Shown: positions 1 through 9,232, counted from the stretch's first letter. The stretch is DNA of 64,000 nt from Cytophagaceae bacterium ABcell3 (GCA_030913385.1 CP133159.1:3060584-3124583), one strand, 5' to 3'. Numbers and translations are program-made. Notes: generated by a model not told the origin, from the sequence alone.

Positions 1-1170
1 ACCGTCCACTTTTATGACCCTCATGAATATACACACCAAATGCAAGAGTGGGCCAACACCGGCGATGGTGGAACTTATCCAGACGAAAATGAAATTACAG
101 AGCCTTCTGATATTACTTATGCTACAGGTAATTATTCTAACCCTTCATTGCCCGAAGGCGATACAGAATGGACGTATTTTGAGGGCTCCCCTTTTAAAAT
201 AGAAGGTGATTCCTTAATCATGGGAAGAGTAGTTTTTATAGGAAACAACTTAGAATCAGGCACTGCATACTATGACGACATTCGTCTAATAGAAACTGAT
301 GAAAATGGTGAAGAAATTCGTGAAATACACAATTCTGACATTTCTTCTACCCCTTCTATATGGTTTTGGTCAGAAGAAAACGATGGAGAACAAAGCATGG
401 TGGCTGGAAGACAGTCTGGAAATGCTATAAGGTTGTCAGGTACATCTGGAAAATCTTCTGTAACAGTAGCAAGCTTATCTTTTCAGGTAGAAGAAGGTAA
501 ATACTATAAAATTAGTGGCTGGATGAAAGGCGAAGAGATACCTGCTGAAGCTTTTGCTATTATAACAACAGAGTTTCAATACTCTCCATCTGGACAAGGT
601 TTGTCTTTTAGAAATTACGATTACTTGAAGGAGAGGATTCTAGAGTACAGCAAGTATATAAGAGACCAAGGCTTCCCTGTTTATTATGGGGAGTTTGGAG
701 TTGTCCGAGCAGCATTTGAAGATGATAAAGGTGGTGAACGCTGGGTAAGAGATGTAGTCGAAATATTTGATGAGTTAGGGTTTCATTATACCTATCATGT
801 ATGGCGTGAAGGAGGGTTTGGTTATTACGATGGTTGGGATGGACATGTAGACCGTTCTACACGAAACGATGCATTGAAGGAAATTTTTATTGATTCCTCT
901 ACAAGAGTGTTATATGTAGAAGAGAAAGAAATAGAAGAAGGAGCCCTAAAAGTATTTCCCAACCCTTATAAAGATGACCTGAACTTATACAATACTGGTA
1001 GTGAAGCGCTTTCTGTTACACTTATTGATAATAAAGGGGAGCAGCTTTGGGAAGAAAGTTTGCTCCCAAACGAACAAAAAAGTTTTAATAAGAACATCCC
1101 TCAGGGAATATATATAATTAAAGTCTTATACCCTTCAGGGAACTATAGTACCAAAGTGGTAAAAAATTAG
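1..1170 (+). CDS. GH5-family glycoside hydrolase, 3' part, with T9SS type A sorting domain
   Basis: The reading frame is open from base 1, so the 5' part lies outside the window. Codons 2-9 read VHFYDPHE, which fits the active-site His-x-Tyr strand of a GH5 barrel. YYGEFGV at codons 228-234 supplies the probable catalytic nucleophile Glu231. About 170 residues between these motifs look like a beta-sandwich carbohydrate-binding domain (YYDDIRLIE, YYKISGWMKG), so the barrel appears to carry an inserted domain. From about codon 316 a C-terminal domain with LKVFPNPYKDDLNLY and a final GNYSTKVVKN is a T9SS type A sorting signal, implying export and attachment to the cell surface. Substrate is probably a beta-1,4-glucan or mannan; the subfamily cannot be told from this half. 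GH5 is fairly sure, the insertion is inferred. Confidence 0.8.
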   Translation, partial: TVHFYDPHEYTHQMQEWANTGDGGTYPDENEITEPSDITYATGNYSNPSLPEGDTEWTYFEGSPFKIEGDSLIMGRVVFIGNNLESGTAYYDDIRLIETDENGEEIREIHNSDISSTPSIWFWSEENDGEQSMVAGRQSGNAIRLSGTSGKSSVTVASLSFQVEEGKYYKISGWMKGEEIPAEAFAIITTEFQYSPSGQGLSFRNYDYLKERILEYSKYIRDQGFPVYYGEFGVVRAAFEDDKGGERWVRDVVEIFDELGFHYTYHVWREGGFGYYDGWDGHVDRSTRNDALKEIFIDSSTRVLYVEEKEIEEGALKVFPNPYKDDLNLYNTGSEALSVTLIDNKGEQLWEESLLPNEQKSFNKNIPQGIYIIKVLYPSGNYSTKVVKN

Positions 1171-1199
1171 TTTTACCATGTTTGTTTCTTTAAAAATAA

Positions 1200-1555
1200 T
1201 AGGATTACCCATTTAAGTCTCTAGTAATAAGATTTTATTTCTACGATAAAAATGCTTTAAACTGCCTTTCTTAAATGGCGGTATGTGCCATTGTTAGAAA
1301 ATAAGGCGGCCATTGATGAAATTGCGCCTGCCTGTCGGCAGACAGGTTAAAACTTTATAAGCATGGAGCGCCCAAAAAATTTGCTGTTTGAGCCCGACGC
1401 AAGGAGGGTGAGTTCCATCCCGATAGCTATCGGAATAGCGTAATGGTTTATAAAGTTTAGCAAATTTCATCACAGGCCCTGCCGGCGAGGCAAAAAGTAA
1501 CTAAACGAGCCCAAGTAAGCTAATAACACATAAGATATCTAAATGGGTAACCCTA
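1200..1555. repeat. MITE-like interspersed element, family 1, copy 1
   Basis: The ends form a terminal inverted repeat: TAGGATTACCCATTTA on the left, and TAGGGTTACCCATTTA when the right end is read in reverse complement. It is flanked by a 9-bp direct repeat TAAAAATAA (1191-1199 and 1556-1564) that looks like a target-site duplication. Closely related sequence occurs at 50153-50536 and 57983-58348. This copy contains the palindrome CCTGCCTGTCGGCAGACAGG and lacks a Lys-codon-like A-rich module present in the other two. No credible protein is encoded. It fills most of the 513-bp gap between the GH5 gene and the PAS gene. Confidence 0.8.
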
Positions 1556-1683
1556 TAAAAATAAATAGACCTTGATAGATCATTAGATAAGTTTATCTAT
1601 AGCATGTTTTAGATGAAAAAATCAGAAATGAGTAACCTATAGTCTTTTTAATAGTTATTCACTATAAAAAAGAAGGGGTTTTC

Positions 1684-3816
1684 ATGTCAGATAGACATAA
1701 AGTTGTAGCTGCTAATAATATTAGAATAATAGGTAAAAGCCTATGCCTTTTAGTCATTGCTATTGGGACATTGGTGTTTTTGGGCTGGATCAGCAACAGC
1801 GACCGCCTGATTAGAGGCATATCAGACTCACCACTTACTGATCCTGTTACAGCCTTGTTATTCATACTGTCTGGGGTAGCATTGTGGTTAGTTAGAAACA
1901 AACGATACCCTATTAAATATAGGAACATTTCTCAATTAATGGGAGGCGTGATTGCCCTTGTTGGGCTAACTAAATTGGGCTCTATTGTTCTCGACTATGA
2001 ATTGGTGTTTAGTCGGTTCATCATGGGCAACCGTTTAATAGACGCTTCCGAAAATGGGCTTGTCCAAATGGCACCCAATACGGCATTGAATTTTATTTTG
2101 TCTGGTTTGGCTATTGTTCTTATTGACAGTACACGTGGTCAAAGGGAAAGAACTATTTCTGAAATATTTTGTATAGCAGTTTCTTTGATGTCACTGTTAA
2201 ACCTTTACGGTTATGTGTATGGTGTAGACTTTTTAATAGGTCTTGCAGCCTATATTCCAATGTCATTTCCTGGTGCCATTAGCTTTCTTGCCCTTTCTTT
2301 TTCCGTATTGTTTTTACGGCCACATAAAGGATCTATGGCATTACTTATAGGGGAAAACCCTTTTGAAGTATTTGTACTTCGCATTTTAGCTTTCATCCTA
2401 CCTTTACTGTTTGGATGGTTTGTAGTTTGGTCTGTTAATCATGGGATTCTTACCAATGAGATGGGTACAGCCGTATTTGCAGTTTTGTCTTACTCTATTG
2501 CTATTTTTTTGTTAGGCAGAAAATCGCTTATCCAATACCGCCTAAGAAATGTTAGAAAAAAAGCCATGCAGCAAATCAAAAAAGATGCGCTAAGACTGCA
2601 TTCTATCATGAACAATAGCGGAGCAGTTATCTTTATAAGAGACTTGAAAGGCAGGTATATGACTGTAAACCGCCAGTATGAAATGCTTTATGATGTTAAA
2701 AAAGATAATATAATAGGAAAGCATATTACGGAAGTATTTCCAAAAGAAATGGCAGCAATAGGTTTACAGGAAGATGAAGAAGTGATTGAAACCGGGAGAT
2801 CTGTCACCTCTGAAGAGGAAGTAAATGTTGGGGATTATACTTACACATTCTTAAACAATAAATTTCCATTAACCGACCATACAGGTCAAATATATGCGGT
2901 ATGTGGAATTTCTACGGATATTTCAAAAAATAAAGAATATGAAGCCGAACTTTCTCAGAAGGAGCAAAGATTAAAAGCCATTATTGAAAATATTGGAGAA
3001 GGCATTGTAGTGGCCGAGCACGATGGCCGGTTTTCTGTTTATAACAGTAAAGCTAAAGAAATACTAGGAGCTACGGCGGATAATATTCCACCAGAGCAAT
3101 GGTCAGAGCATTATAAAGTGTATTATCCAGATGGAAGAAAGTTGTTCCCTTCTAAACTGCTTCCTTTAAACAGAGCCTTGAAAGGCGAAACAACACATGA
3201 AGTAGAATTGCTTATAAAAAATCCAGATTTTCCTGAAGGAAAAAAGATAAGCATTACGGGTACCCCGATTAATTATGACTCTGAAAAACCTTCTGCAGTG
3301 GTAGTTTTTAGGGACGTAACTCAGCGTAGAAAACTCCAAAAAGCAATTGAAGACAAAGAAAAGCACCTGAGAGCCATAATTTCTACTGTACAGGAAGGTA
3401 TTGTTGTGAGTGACAATCACGGAAATTTAATTTTGATGAATGAAGCAGCAAAAGAGATTTTAGGGGAAGGGATAGAAACCAAGGGCTCGGAACATTGGAC
3501 AGAAGATTATGAGATTTATTATCCAGATGGAGAGACTCCATACCCAAAAGAAAACCTCCCACTTTCAAGGGCATTACAAGGGTATGTTACTGAAAGTACA
3601 GAAGTAGTAATAAAACCGAAAGGGGAAGTCAATGGCAGGCGTATTTTTATTTCTGGAAAACCCGTAACAGACGATGAAGGGAAGATTACTGCTGGCGTGT
3701 TTGACTTCAGGGATATTACCAATTGCGGCATTTCCCCATATATTGGACAGCGTTTACCTGAAAAACGCGAACCCAAAAAAGGATTACAAAGAAAAAGAAA
3801 TCCAAAAAAAGACTAG
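1684..3816 (+). CDS. Membrane-anchored multi-PAS sensor without a transmitter domain
   Basis: The 710-residue protein begins with about eight hydrophobic segments (residues about 15-290), followed by three PAS domains at roughly 300-420, 430-550 and 555-680. PAS2 and PAS3 are near duplicates, both containing a YYPDG motif and ending in FRDVT or FRDIT. After PAS3 the protein stops with a short Lys/Arg-rich tail where a His-kinase or cyclase domain would be expected. It either acts as a sensor partner for a separate kinase, for example the product of the gene 130 bp downstream, or has lost its output domain. The start is preceded by a purine-rich AGAAGGGG. A 14-bp inverted repeat, TATTCACTATAAAA, brackets the gene (1656-1669 and 3821-3834). 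Confidence 0.75.
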   Translation: MSDRHKVVAANNIRIIGKSLCLLVIAIGTLVFLGWISNSDRLIRGISDSPLTDPVTALLFILSGVALWLVRNKRYPIKYRNISQLMGGVIALVGLTKLGSIVLDYELVFSRFIMGNRLIDASENGLVQMAPNTALNFILSGLAIVLIDSTRGQRERTISEIFCIAVSLMSLLNLYGYVYGVDFLIGLAAYIPMSFPGAISFLALSFSVLFLRPHKGSMALLIGENPFEVFVLRILAFILPLLFGWFVVWSVNHGILTNEMGTAVFAVLSYSIAIFLLGRKSLIQYRLRNVRKKAMQQIKKDALRLHSIMNNSGAVIFIRDLKGRYMTVNRQYEMLYDVKKDNIIGKHITEVFPKEMAAIGLQEDEEVIETGRSVTSEEEVNVGDYTYTFLNNKFPLTDHTGQIYAVCGISTDISKNKEYEAELSQKEQRLKAIIENIGEGIVVAEHDGRFSVYNSKAKEILGATADNIPPEQWSEHYKVYYPDGRKLFPSKLLPLNRALKGETTHEVELLIKNPDFPEGKKISITGTPINYDSEKPSAVVVFRDVTQRRKLQKAIEDKEKHLRAIISTVQEGIVVSDNHGNLILMNEAAKEILGEGIETKGSEHWTEDYEIYYPDGETPYPKENLPLSRALQGYVTESTEVVIKPKGEVNGRRIFISGKPVTDDEGKITAGVFDFRDITNCGISPYIGQRLPEKREPKKGLQRKRNPKKD

Positions 3817-3948
3817 TTCCTTTTATAGTGAATACCTTTTATAGGTGTTGCTAAAATTGAACAATTAGTTTATAAATAAGTTAAGGAATAACATTTTATT
3901 CCTGCAACCATTTAAATGTTGCGCTAAGTTATTTAAATAAGTGCTTTT

Positions 3949-5094
3949 ATGGACGACACTATATTTCATCAAGACCACCTGAATATTGATACCAACCAAT
4001 TTTTTAAGTTTATAAACGAAAACTCTCAGACTACATGTATTTTGATCATGGATGCACAGGGAGTCATTTTAGATTCTAACTTGGGTTTTCAAAAAAATTT
4101 CGGCTACGCACCAAATGATTTGAGAGGAAAACATCTTAAAGAAACATTTCTGGAAAAAGACAGATTAAAAAAACTTCCAGAAATAGAGCTGGAGGAGGCT
4201 TTGCTAAAAGGACATGCATCAGACAATAATTACCTCCTTCACAAAGATGGTTCTAAAATTTTTGTTCATGGAGAGTCGATTAGCGTTAAGGACAACCAAC
4301 AAAATTCTTATATCATTAAAATACTTTATGATATCAATCAGCAAAAGCTGCTTGAAAAACATTTGAAAGAGTCTCAGCAAATACTTTTGGAGAAACTTGA
4401 TGAACTACAACGGCTTAATGAAGAGCTAGATACTTTTGTGTATGCCGCTTCCCATGACTTAAAAGCTCCAATTAGTAATATAGAAGCTTTAATTCAGACC
4501 TTACAAGAAGATTTAAGTGAGGAAAGCAAAAAAGCAACTGAAGATATTATGGGAATGGTAGACATTTCGCTCCAAAAACTTCGAAATACAGTAATAGAAT
4601 TAGCAAGCACAGCCAAAGCAAAAATTAAAACGAAGGCCGACTATGGTAAAAGTAACTTTCAGAAGATCTTCGACGAGGTCAAAATAAGTTTGCTTAAGCA
4701 AATTCAAGAGTCTCATGCAACACTAAATGTAGATTTTTCAAAAGCTCCAGATATTTATTACTCAGGAAAGAACTTGAGGAGCATTATATTCAATTTGCTT
4801 TCCAATGCGATCAAATATCGACATCCACAAAGAAACCCTAATATTAATATATCATCTGAAAAAGAAGGGGACTACATTGTTTTAAAAATTTCGGACAATG
4901 GGTTGGGGATTAAAAAAGAAGATCAAGAAAAGGTTTTTGAGATTTATTCAAGAATATATACCCACGTAGAGGGAAGTGGTGTAGGGATGGCCATTGTTGC
5001 TAAAATGGTTAGGTCTGCTGGTGGTAAAATAGAGATTGATAGCCGGATAGATAAAGGTACGGAATTCAGGGTGTATATTCCTCAAGGTAAATAG
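3949..5094 (+). CDS. Soluble PAS-domain sensor histidine kinase
   Basis: The 381-residue protein has no membrane segment. A PAS domain (about 20-130) is followed by a coiled-coil linker (about 130-160), a HisKA dimerisation domain with the phosphoacceptor His169 in AASHDLKAP, and a HATPase domain with the N box NLLSNAIKYR, G1 box DNGLGI and G2 box GSGVGMAI. All boxes needed for autophosphorylation are present. It probably signals to an unlinked response regulator, since none is encoded nearby. It follows a PAS protein that lacks a kinase domain by about 130 bp in the same direction, so the two could work together; that is inference. The ligand is unknown. Confidence 0.88.
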   Translation: MDDTIFHQDHLNIDTNQFFKFINENSQTTCILIMDAQGVILDSNLGFQKNFGYAPNDLRGKHLKETFLEKDRLKKLPEIELEEALLKGHASDNNYLLHKDGSKIFVHGESISVKDNQQNSYIIKILYDINQQKLLEKHLKESQQILLEKLDELQRLNEELDTFVYAASHDLKAPISNIEALIQTLQEDLSEESKKATEDIMGMVDISLQKLRNTVIELASTAKAKIKTKADYGKSNFQKIFDEVKISLLKQIQESHATLNVDFSKAPDIYYSGKNLRSIIFNLLSNAIKYRHPQRNPNINISSEKEGDYIVLKISDNGLGIKKEDQEKVFEIYSRIYTHVEGSGVGMAIVAKMVRSAGGKIEIDSRIDKGTEFRVYIPQGK

Positions 5095-5147
5095 TTAGGG
5101 TGAATTTCAAAAACAAAAACTTTGCTTTTGAAATACTAAAATTGAAC

Positions 5148-5189
5148 AAGAGCTCTTTGGCGCACTTGAAGCAGCCAAAAAGCTCTTTT
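5148..5189. terminator. Bidirectional terminator between convergent genes
   Basis: AAGAGCTCTTTGGC (5148-5161) pairs with GCCAAAAAGCTCTT (5174-5187) around a 12-nt loop, and T-rich sequence follows. It lies between the kinase gene on the plus strand and the lipoprotein gene on the minus strand. Confidence 0.75.
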
Positions 5190-5204
5190 AATGCTATTGA
5201 TTAC

Positions 5205-5654
5205 CTATTCTTCAATTTTCCAACCAGTAAAAACCTCTTCAAAAACTTCATCCTCTTCATTGGTAAGAATTAGCCAGTAGTTTAGTTTTTTTGTTTCCAA
5301 ATCAAACCTTCCGTGTGTATCTGGATCATTTGAACTAAGTGATCTTCCTTCAATAAGAATGCCATCAATTTCTTGTGGTTCAATCGTTAAAAAGTATTCA
5401 TCATCTTCTGTGCGTGTTACTTTGGCATTAAAAGATGATGCATCTGTTTCGTTATAAGGTACAATCTTAATTTCGTCATCTTTTACTTTCAACACCTCAA
5501 TCATGTCATTGTTAGTAATAACACCTTCAGCAGACAGGTTCCCTTCATAAACGCCTACCAAGTTTAAGGTTTTGTCAGCAGCAATTGAATCCAAAAATGC
5601 ATTGCAACCGGTAAGTAGGAGGTAAGGTAAAAGAAGAAGTAAATGTTTTTTCAT
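5205..5654 (-). CDS. Small lipoprotein of unknown function
   Basis: The 149-residue protein starts MKKHLLLLLPYLLLTGC, a clear lipoprotein signal with the lipobox LTGC, so Cys17 is expected to be lipidated after cleavage. The rest is acidic and beta-rich, with alternating hydrophobic residues and no recognised catalytic motif. The size and the GVYEGNLSAEG opening are reminiscent of small lipocalin-like or calycin-like lipoproteins, but I cannot assign a family. It stands alone between a convergent kinase gene and the divergent Rieske gene. It is a real gene by its signal peptide and clean reading frame; its role is unknown. Confidence 0.75.
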   Translation of the reverse strand: MKKHLLLLLPYLLLTGCNAFLDSIAADKTLNLVGVYEGNLSAEGVITNNDMIEVLKVKDDEIKIVPYNETDASSFNAKVTRTEDDEYFLTIEPQEIDGILIEGRSLSSNDPDTHGRFDLETKKLNYWLILTNEEDEVFEEVFTGWKIEE

Positions 5655-5900
5655 AGTTAAATTGTTTCAAATAAAATAAAGGCGAATATAGCTAAATAAC
5701 CTTTTATTTTAACTAAAAAAATAAGATTTATCTTAGAATTTACTTACTTGGCATGATATAATGTTTATTAGATGCCCATTATTTAAGAGACTGCAAGTAA
5801 ATTGGGGTACTGAACTGCAGTCAATCTAAAGTCTCAAGAAAAATGTTTTAATTACAAAAACCCTTCTGACTGATATGGGTTATATGGAAAAAACTATGAT

Positions 5901-6710
5901 ATGAGAAGCAAGGCAAATTTTAAAACACACCCTATTCACCCAATGTTGGTAGTCTTTCCTTTAGGATTACTGTTTACTGCGTTCATTTTTGATTTATTGG
6001 CAGTGCTTAGCGGGAATTCCACTTTTTGGCAAACGGGAAGTCATTTAAATATAGCAGGTATAATAGGTGGTTTGCTGGCTGCGGTGCCTGGTATTATAGA
6101 TTATTATTATACGATTCCTCCTGACAGTTCAGCCAAAACCAGAGGCACAAACCATGCACGGGTAAACACCTCTGCAATATTAATCTTTGTACTGGTATAT
6201 ATACTTCGTGGTGAGCTGGGAGGTATTACCCCTTTTATAATCTTAGGGCTTGAAGTTGTAGCGCTTGGATTGTTGACTGTTGGTGGTTGGATGGGAGGAA
6301 CATTGGTTTACCGTAACCAAATTGGTGTAGACCATAGGTTTGCGGGAGCAGGAAAATGGAAAGAGGAGTCTGTTGACCCGGAAGCAAAGGAAAAGCCGCT
6401 TGCTAAAGAAGACGAGCTTGAAATGAATCAAATGAAGCTGTTGCATTTAAATGGAAAAAGAATAGTTTTGGCCAAAACACAGGCAGGCTATGTAGCTTAT
6501 GATGATCGGTGTTCTCACAAAGGAGGATCTTTGGCTGGAGGTTCTGTCGTTTGTAATACCGTGCAATGTCCGTGGCATGGCTCCCAATTTGATGTGCATA
6601 CTGGGGAGGTCAAAGAAGGGCCTGCTAAAGAAAAGATCAAAACTTATAAAGTCACTATTAAAAATGGCAGGGTTATGCTGGGTCAACCAATTGACTTAGG
6701 TCATAAATAG
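5901..6710 (+). CDS. DUF2231 membrane domain fused to a Rieske [2Fe-2S] domain
   Basis: Residues 1-140 form a four-helix membrane domain of DUF2231 type, starting with the typical HPIHPMLVVFPLG. Residues 170-262 form a Rieske domain with ligands Cys204-x-His206 in CSHKGGS and Cys223-x-x-His226 in CPWHGSQFD. The cluster should sit on the cytoplasmic or periplasmic face according to helix number, which I cannot settle. A membrane-bound electron-transfer role is likely. DUF2231 and Rieske fusions occur elsewhere, but their redox partners are unknown to me. The gene is monocistronic: it diverges from the lipoprotein gene and is followed by an inverted-repeat element. Confidence 0.88.
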   Translation: MRSKANFKTHPIHPMLVVFPLGLLFTAFIFDLLAVLSGNSTFWQTGSHLNIAGIIGGLLAAVPGIIDYYYTIPPDSSAKTRGTNHARVNTSAILIFVLVYILRGELGGITPFIILGLEVVALGLLTVGGWMGGTLVYRNQIGVDHRFAGAGKWKEESVDPEAKEKPLAKEDELEMNQMKLLHLNGKRIVLAKTQAGYVAYDDRCSHKGGSLAGGSVVCNTVQCPWHGSQFDVHTGEVKEGPAKEKIKTYKVTIKNGRVMLGQPIDLGHK

Positions 6711-7035
6711 TTAAACCTAAAATATGCATTAGAAGCTTCTATTGCGTGGCAAAGTGACCTCAAATCAGATTCTTTTGCCCCTCATAATAAAATCTAATGC
6801 ATAATCCAGGTTAAAACTCCCTTAAATTGTACATTTGAACTAACGATTTTGCTAAACTAGTAAATAGCGGCAAATTAAATTACATTTAACAAAAAGGTAT
6901 TTGTTTAAGTATTAACCCTTTCCTTTCAGTAAGAAATAAAACGGCTGGTGTAAAAAAAATATAGGGTAAATGTATGGCTTTTAACATATATCATGTAACT
7001 TAGTAAGTTAGTATGGTCTTGAAATAGATGTTTCT
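6711..7035. other. Intergenic region: family 2 element plus AT-rich promoter region
   Basis: The first 100 bases are a small inverted-repeat element, described separately. The remainder up to the GTG start at 7036 is AT-rich with no other reading frame or hairpin that I can support; it presumably holds the promoter of the downstream kinase gene. Confidence 0.5.
6712..6814. repeat. Small inverted-repeat element, family 2, copy A
   Basis: The left end TAAACCTAAAATATGCATTA and the reverse complement of the right end, TTAACCTGGATTATGCATTA, form imperfect terminal inverted repeats. The inner sequence, read in reverse complement, matches the element at 41741-41909 (shared GGGGCAAAAGAA and TTTGCCAC blocks), which is longer in the middle. 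It starts directly after the stop codon of the Rieske gene. Noncoding. Confidence 0.65.
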
Positions 7036-9228
7036 GTGTTAGAAAAAATAAAAAAATACCTAATTATCTTACTAGAGAAAACAGATAGTAAAATTACAGC
7101 TATACTATTTTTATTACTTATTTTTTCCTTTCATGCTTTTGGAGCACCTACCATAGACTTAGAGAAAGGTGTACCTTCAGGTTATATTGGACAATATTTG
7201 CTTTCATTAGAAGATAAAGAAGGGGAGCTTTCAATAGAGGATATTCTTCAGGCAGATACTCAGAATCAGTTTACGGTTAATCATCGTTCCTCCATTCATT
7301 TTACACCAAAAGAATCGTCAAGCTTATGGGTTAAGATTAATGTAAAGAACATTTCCCTTGAAAACTACTATTATTTAAGCTTGCAATTTCCTGATGTAGA
7401 TGAACTTTCTTTCTATGGAATAGAAGGGGATTCTGTTGTTGAGAAAGAGGTTGTTACAGGTAATTTATTTAATTTTTATACAAGGGAAATACCCCATCCG
7501 CTTTTCTCATTTTCCTTAATTCCAGACTGTGATACCTATTATTTAAGGCTTAAATCTACCAATCCTATACATGTAGCTTTAAAAGTTTCTGAAAAACATG
7601 GGCTTTTTCAAAGCTATCATACCTATGATTTATGGCAAGGTATATTTCTAGGCTTGTCCATACTAGTAGTTATGGTATTTGCTACTACTCTAATTGTTGA
7701 AAAAAATAGGCTTTCAGTCTATTATCTTTTACATGTATTAGGGACTGTGCTAATTGTTGGTATTTATCAGGGGCACGCTAAGCAATATTTCTTTCCTAAC
7801 TCAACTTTTATACATACTTACCAAACGGGTTTAATCGCTCTTTTTTCTTTGCCCACCATATTTTTTGTATGCAAGTTTTTAAATGTAAAGTTCATTAACA
7901 AGTCTTGCCGAACTACCTTACTGATCATAATGCAAGCCCTGTTAATGATTATAGTATTTGACATAGCAGAAATGCATAATGTTTCTAGGGTACTGTTAAA
8001 AGTTACAGCATTTGTATTAACCGTTTTCGTGCTGATTCTAGGTGTTTTTATAGCGTCAGAAGGGGATAGGCCAACAAAGATATTTGTTGCAGGATGGGTT
8101 TTATATCTTACAGGGGTTGTTTGCTCTGTTTTGCTTTCCGCTGGCTTAATTTCTTATAGCCTATTAACCTATAATGGTTTTTCTATTGGGGTTGGGGTTA
8201 GTATAATTTTTGCTTCTGTCGCGGTAGCAGATCGTTTTCAGCAGTACAAAAGAAGTAACAATAAGTTGGAAGCAGACATGCTTGAACATTTGCGGAAAAA
8301 CGAAAAACTTGTAAAACAGCAAAACATGATACTTGAGGCTAAAGTAAGTGAACGGACACGCGAAATTGAGCAGCAACGTATTGAAATAGAACTAAAAAAT
8401 AGGATCATCAGAAAACAGAACAATGAGTTGATCCACTATAATACCTCTTTAGAGCAGCAAGTAGAAGACCGGACTAGGGCGCTTTCAAAAAGTTATGACG
8501 AAATCAAAAAGAAAACGCTTCAATTGGAACAGTTCAATTATGTTGCAGCCCATAACCTACGCGCGCCAGTATCAACCCTGTTAGGACTGACGAATATATT
8601 TAATCCTCAAAATGTCAGCCCGGAAAACCTGATGGTTATTGAAAAAATCAAGGAAACATCGCTTAAACTAGATCATATTATAATAGACCTAAACAATATC
8701 CTTAATGTCAGCGACCCCGCTAATATAATACATGAGCACTTTACGCTTTCGGAAGCATTTGATAAAGCTCAGGAAATGCTCCAAAAGGAAATTTATGCAA
8801 CCGAAACAAATGTTGAAGTAAATTTCTCTGAATGTCCTGAAGTCTATACTGTTAAGCCTTTTCTGTTAAGTGTGTTTTATAATTTATTGAGCAATGCCAT
8901 TAAATATAAAAGTGAAAACAGAAAACCGAGCATTAAAGTATCTTCTGGATACCTTGATCAGAATACGCTTTATATTTTATTTGAAGACAATGGCATGGGC
9001 ATTGACCTGAAAGCTTATGGAAGCAAACTCTTTGGATTATACAAAAGATTTTCTTTTCATGTAAAAGGAAAGGGGATGGGGTTATTTATGGTTAAAACTC
9101 AAGTAGAATTAATGGATGGGAAAATTGAGGTTTCAAGCACACCAGGTGTTGGAACTACTTTTCAAATCCACCTTCCGGTAAAGAAAGTCAAGAAAAAAGT
9201 GAGCAAAACAGAAACTTCGCAACTATAA
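7036..9228 (+). CDS. 7TMR-DISM sensor histidine kinase
   Basis: The 730-residue protein has an N-terminal hydrophobic signal anchor (about 18-38), an extracytoplasmic beta-sandwich of 7TMR-DISM extracellular type (about 45-190), and seven transmembrane helices (about 205-400). A long coiled coil (about 405-500) leads to a HisKA domain with His506 in AAHNLRAPVS and a HATPase domain with NLLSNAIKYKS, DNGMGI and GKGMGLFMV. The architecture is complete. DISM extracellular domains are thought to bind carbohydrates or other small ligands, which would suit an organism rich in glycanases, but the ligand is unknown. The start is GTG at 7036; an in-frame TAG at 7009 excludes a longer form, and the nearby ATG at 7028 is out of frame. 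Confidence 0.88.
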   Translation: MLEKIKKYLIILLEKTDSKITAILFLLLIFSFHAFGAPTIDLEKGVPSGYIGQYLLSLEDKEGELSIEDILQADTQNQFTVNHRSSIHFTPKESSSLWVKINVKNISLENYYYLSLQFPDVDELSFYGIEGDSVVEKEVVTGNLFNFYTREIPHPLFSFSLIPDCDTYYLRLKSTNPIHVALKVSEKHGLFQSYHTYDLWQGIFLGLSILVVMVFATTLIVEKNRLSVYYLLHVLGTVLIVGIYQGHAKQYFFPNSTFIHTYQTGLIALFSLPTIFFVCKFLNVKFINKSCRTTLLIIMQALLMIIVFDIAEMHNVSRVLLKVTAFVLTVFVLILGVFIASEGDRPTKIFVAGWVLYLTGVVCSVLLSAGLISYSLLTYNGFSIGVGVSIIFASVAVADRFQQYKRSNNKLEADMLEHLRKNEKLVKQQNMILEAKVSERTREIEQQRIEIELKNRIIRKQNNELIHYNTSLEQQVEDRTRALSKSYDEIKKKTLQLEQFNYVAAHNLRAPVSTLLGLTNIFNPQNVSPENLMVIEKIKETSLKLDHIIIDLNNILNVSDPANIIHEHFTLSEAFDKAQEMLQKEIYATETNVEVNFSECPEVYTVKPFLLSVFYNLLSNAIKYKSENRKPSIKVSSGYLDQNTLYILFEDNGMGIDLKAYGSKLFGLYKRFSFHVKGKGMGLFMVKTQVELMDGKIEVSSTPGVGTTFQIHLPVKKVKKKVSKTETSQL

Positions 9229-9232
9229 ACTT

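Noticed and set aside
3722-3816. A frameshift at the end of the multi-PAS gene that would restore a kinase domain.
   Set aside because: Other frames in this stretch read only about 40 codons further and show no HisKA or HATPase motifs, so truncation rather than a simple frameshift is more likely.
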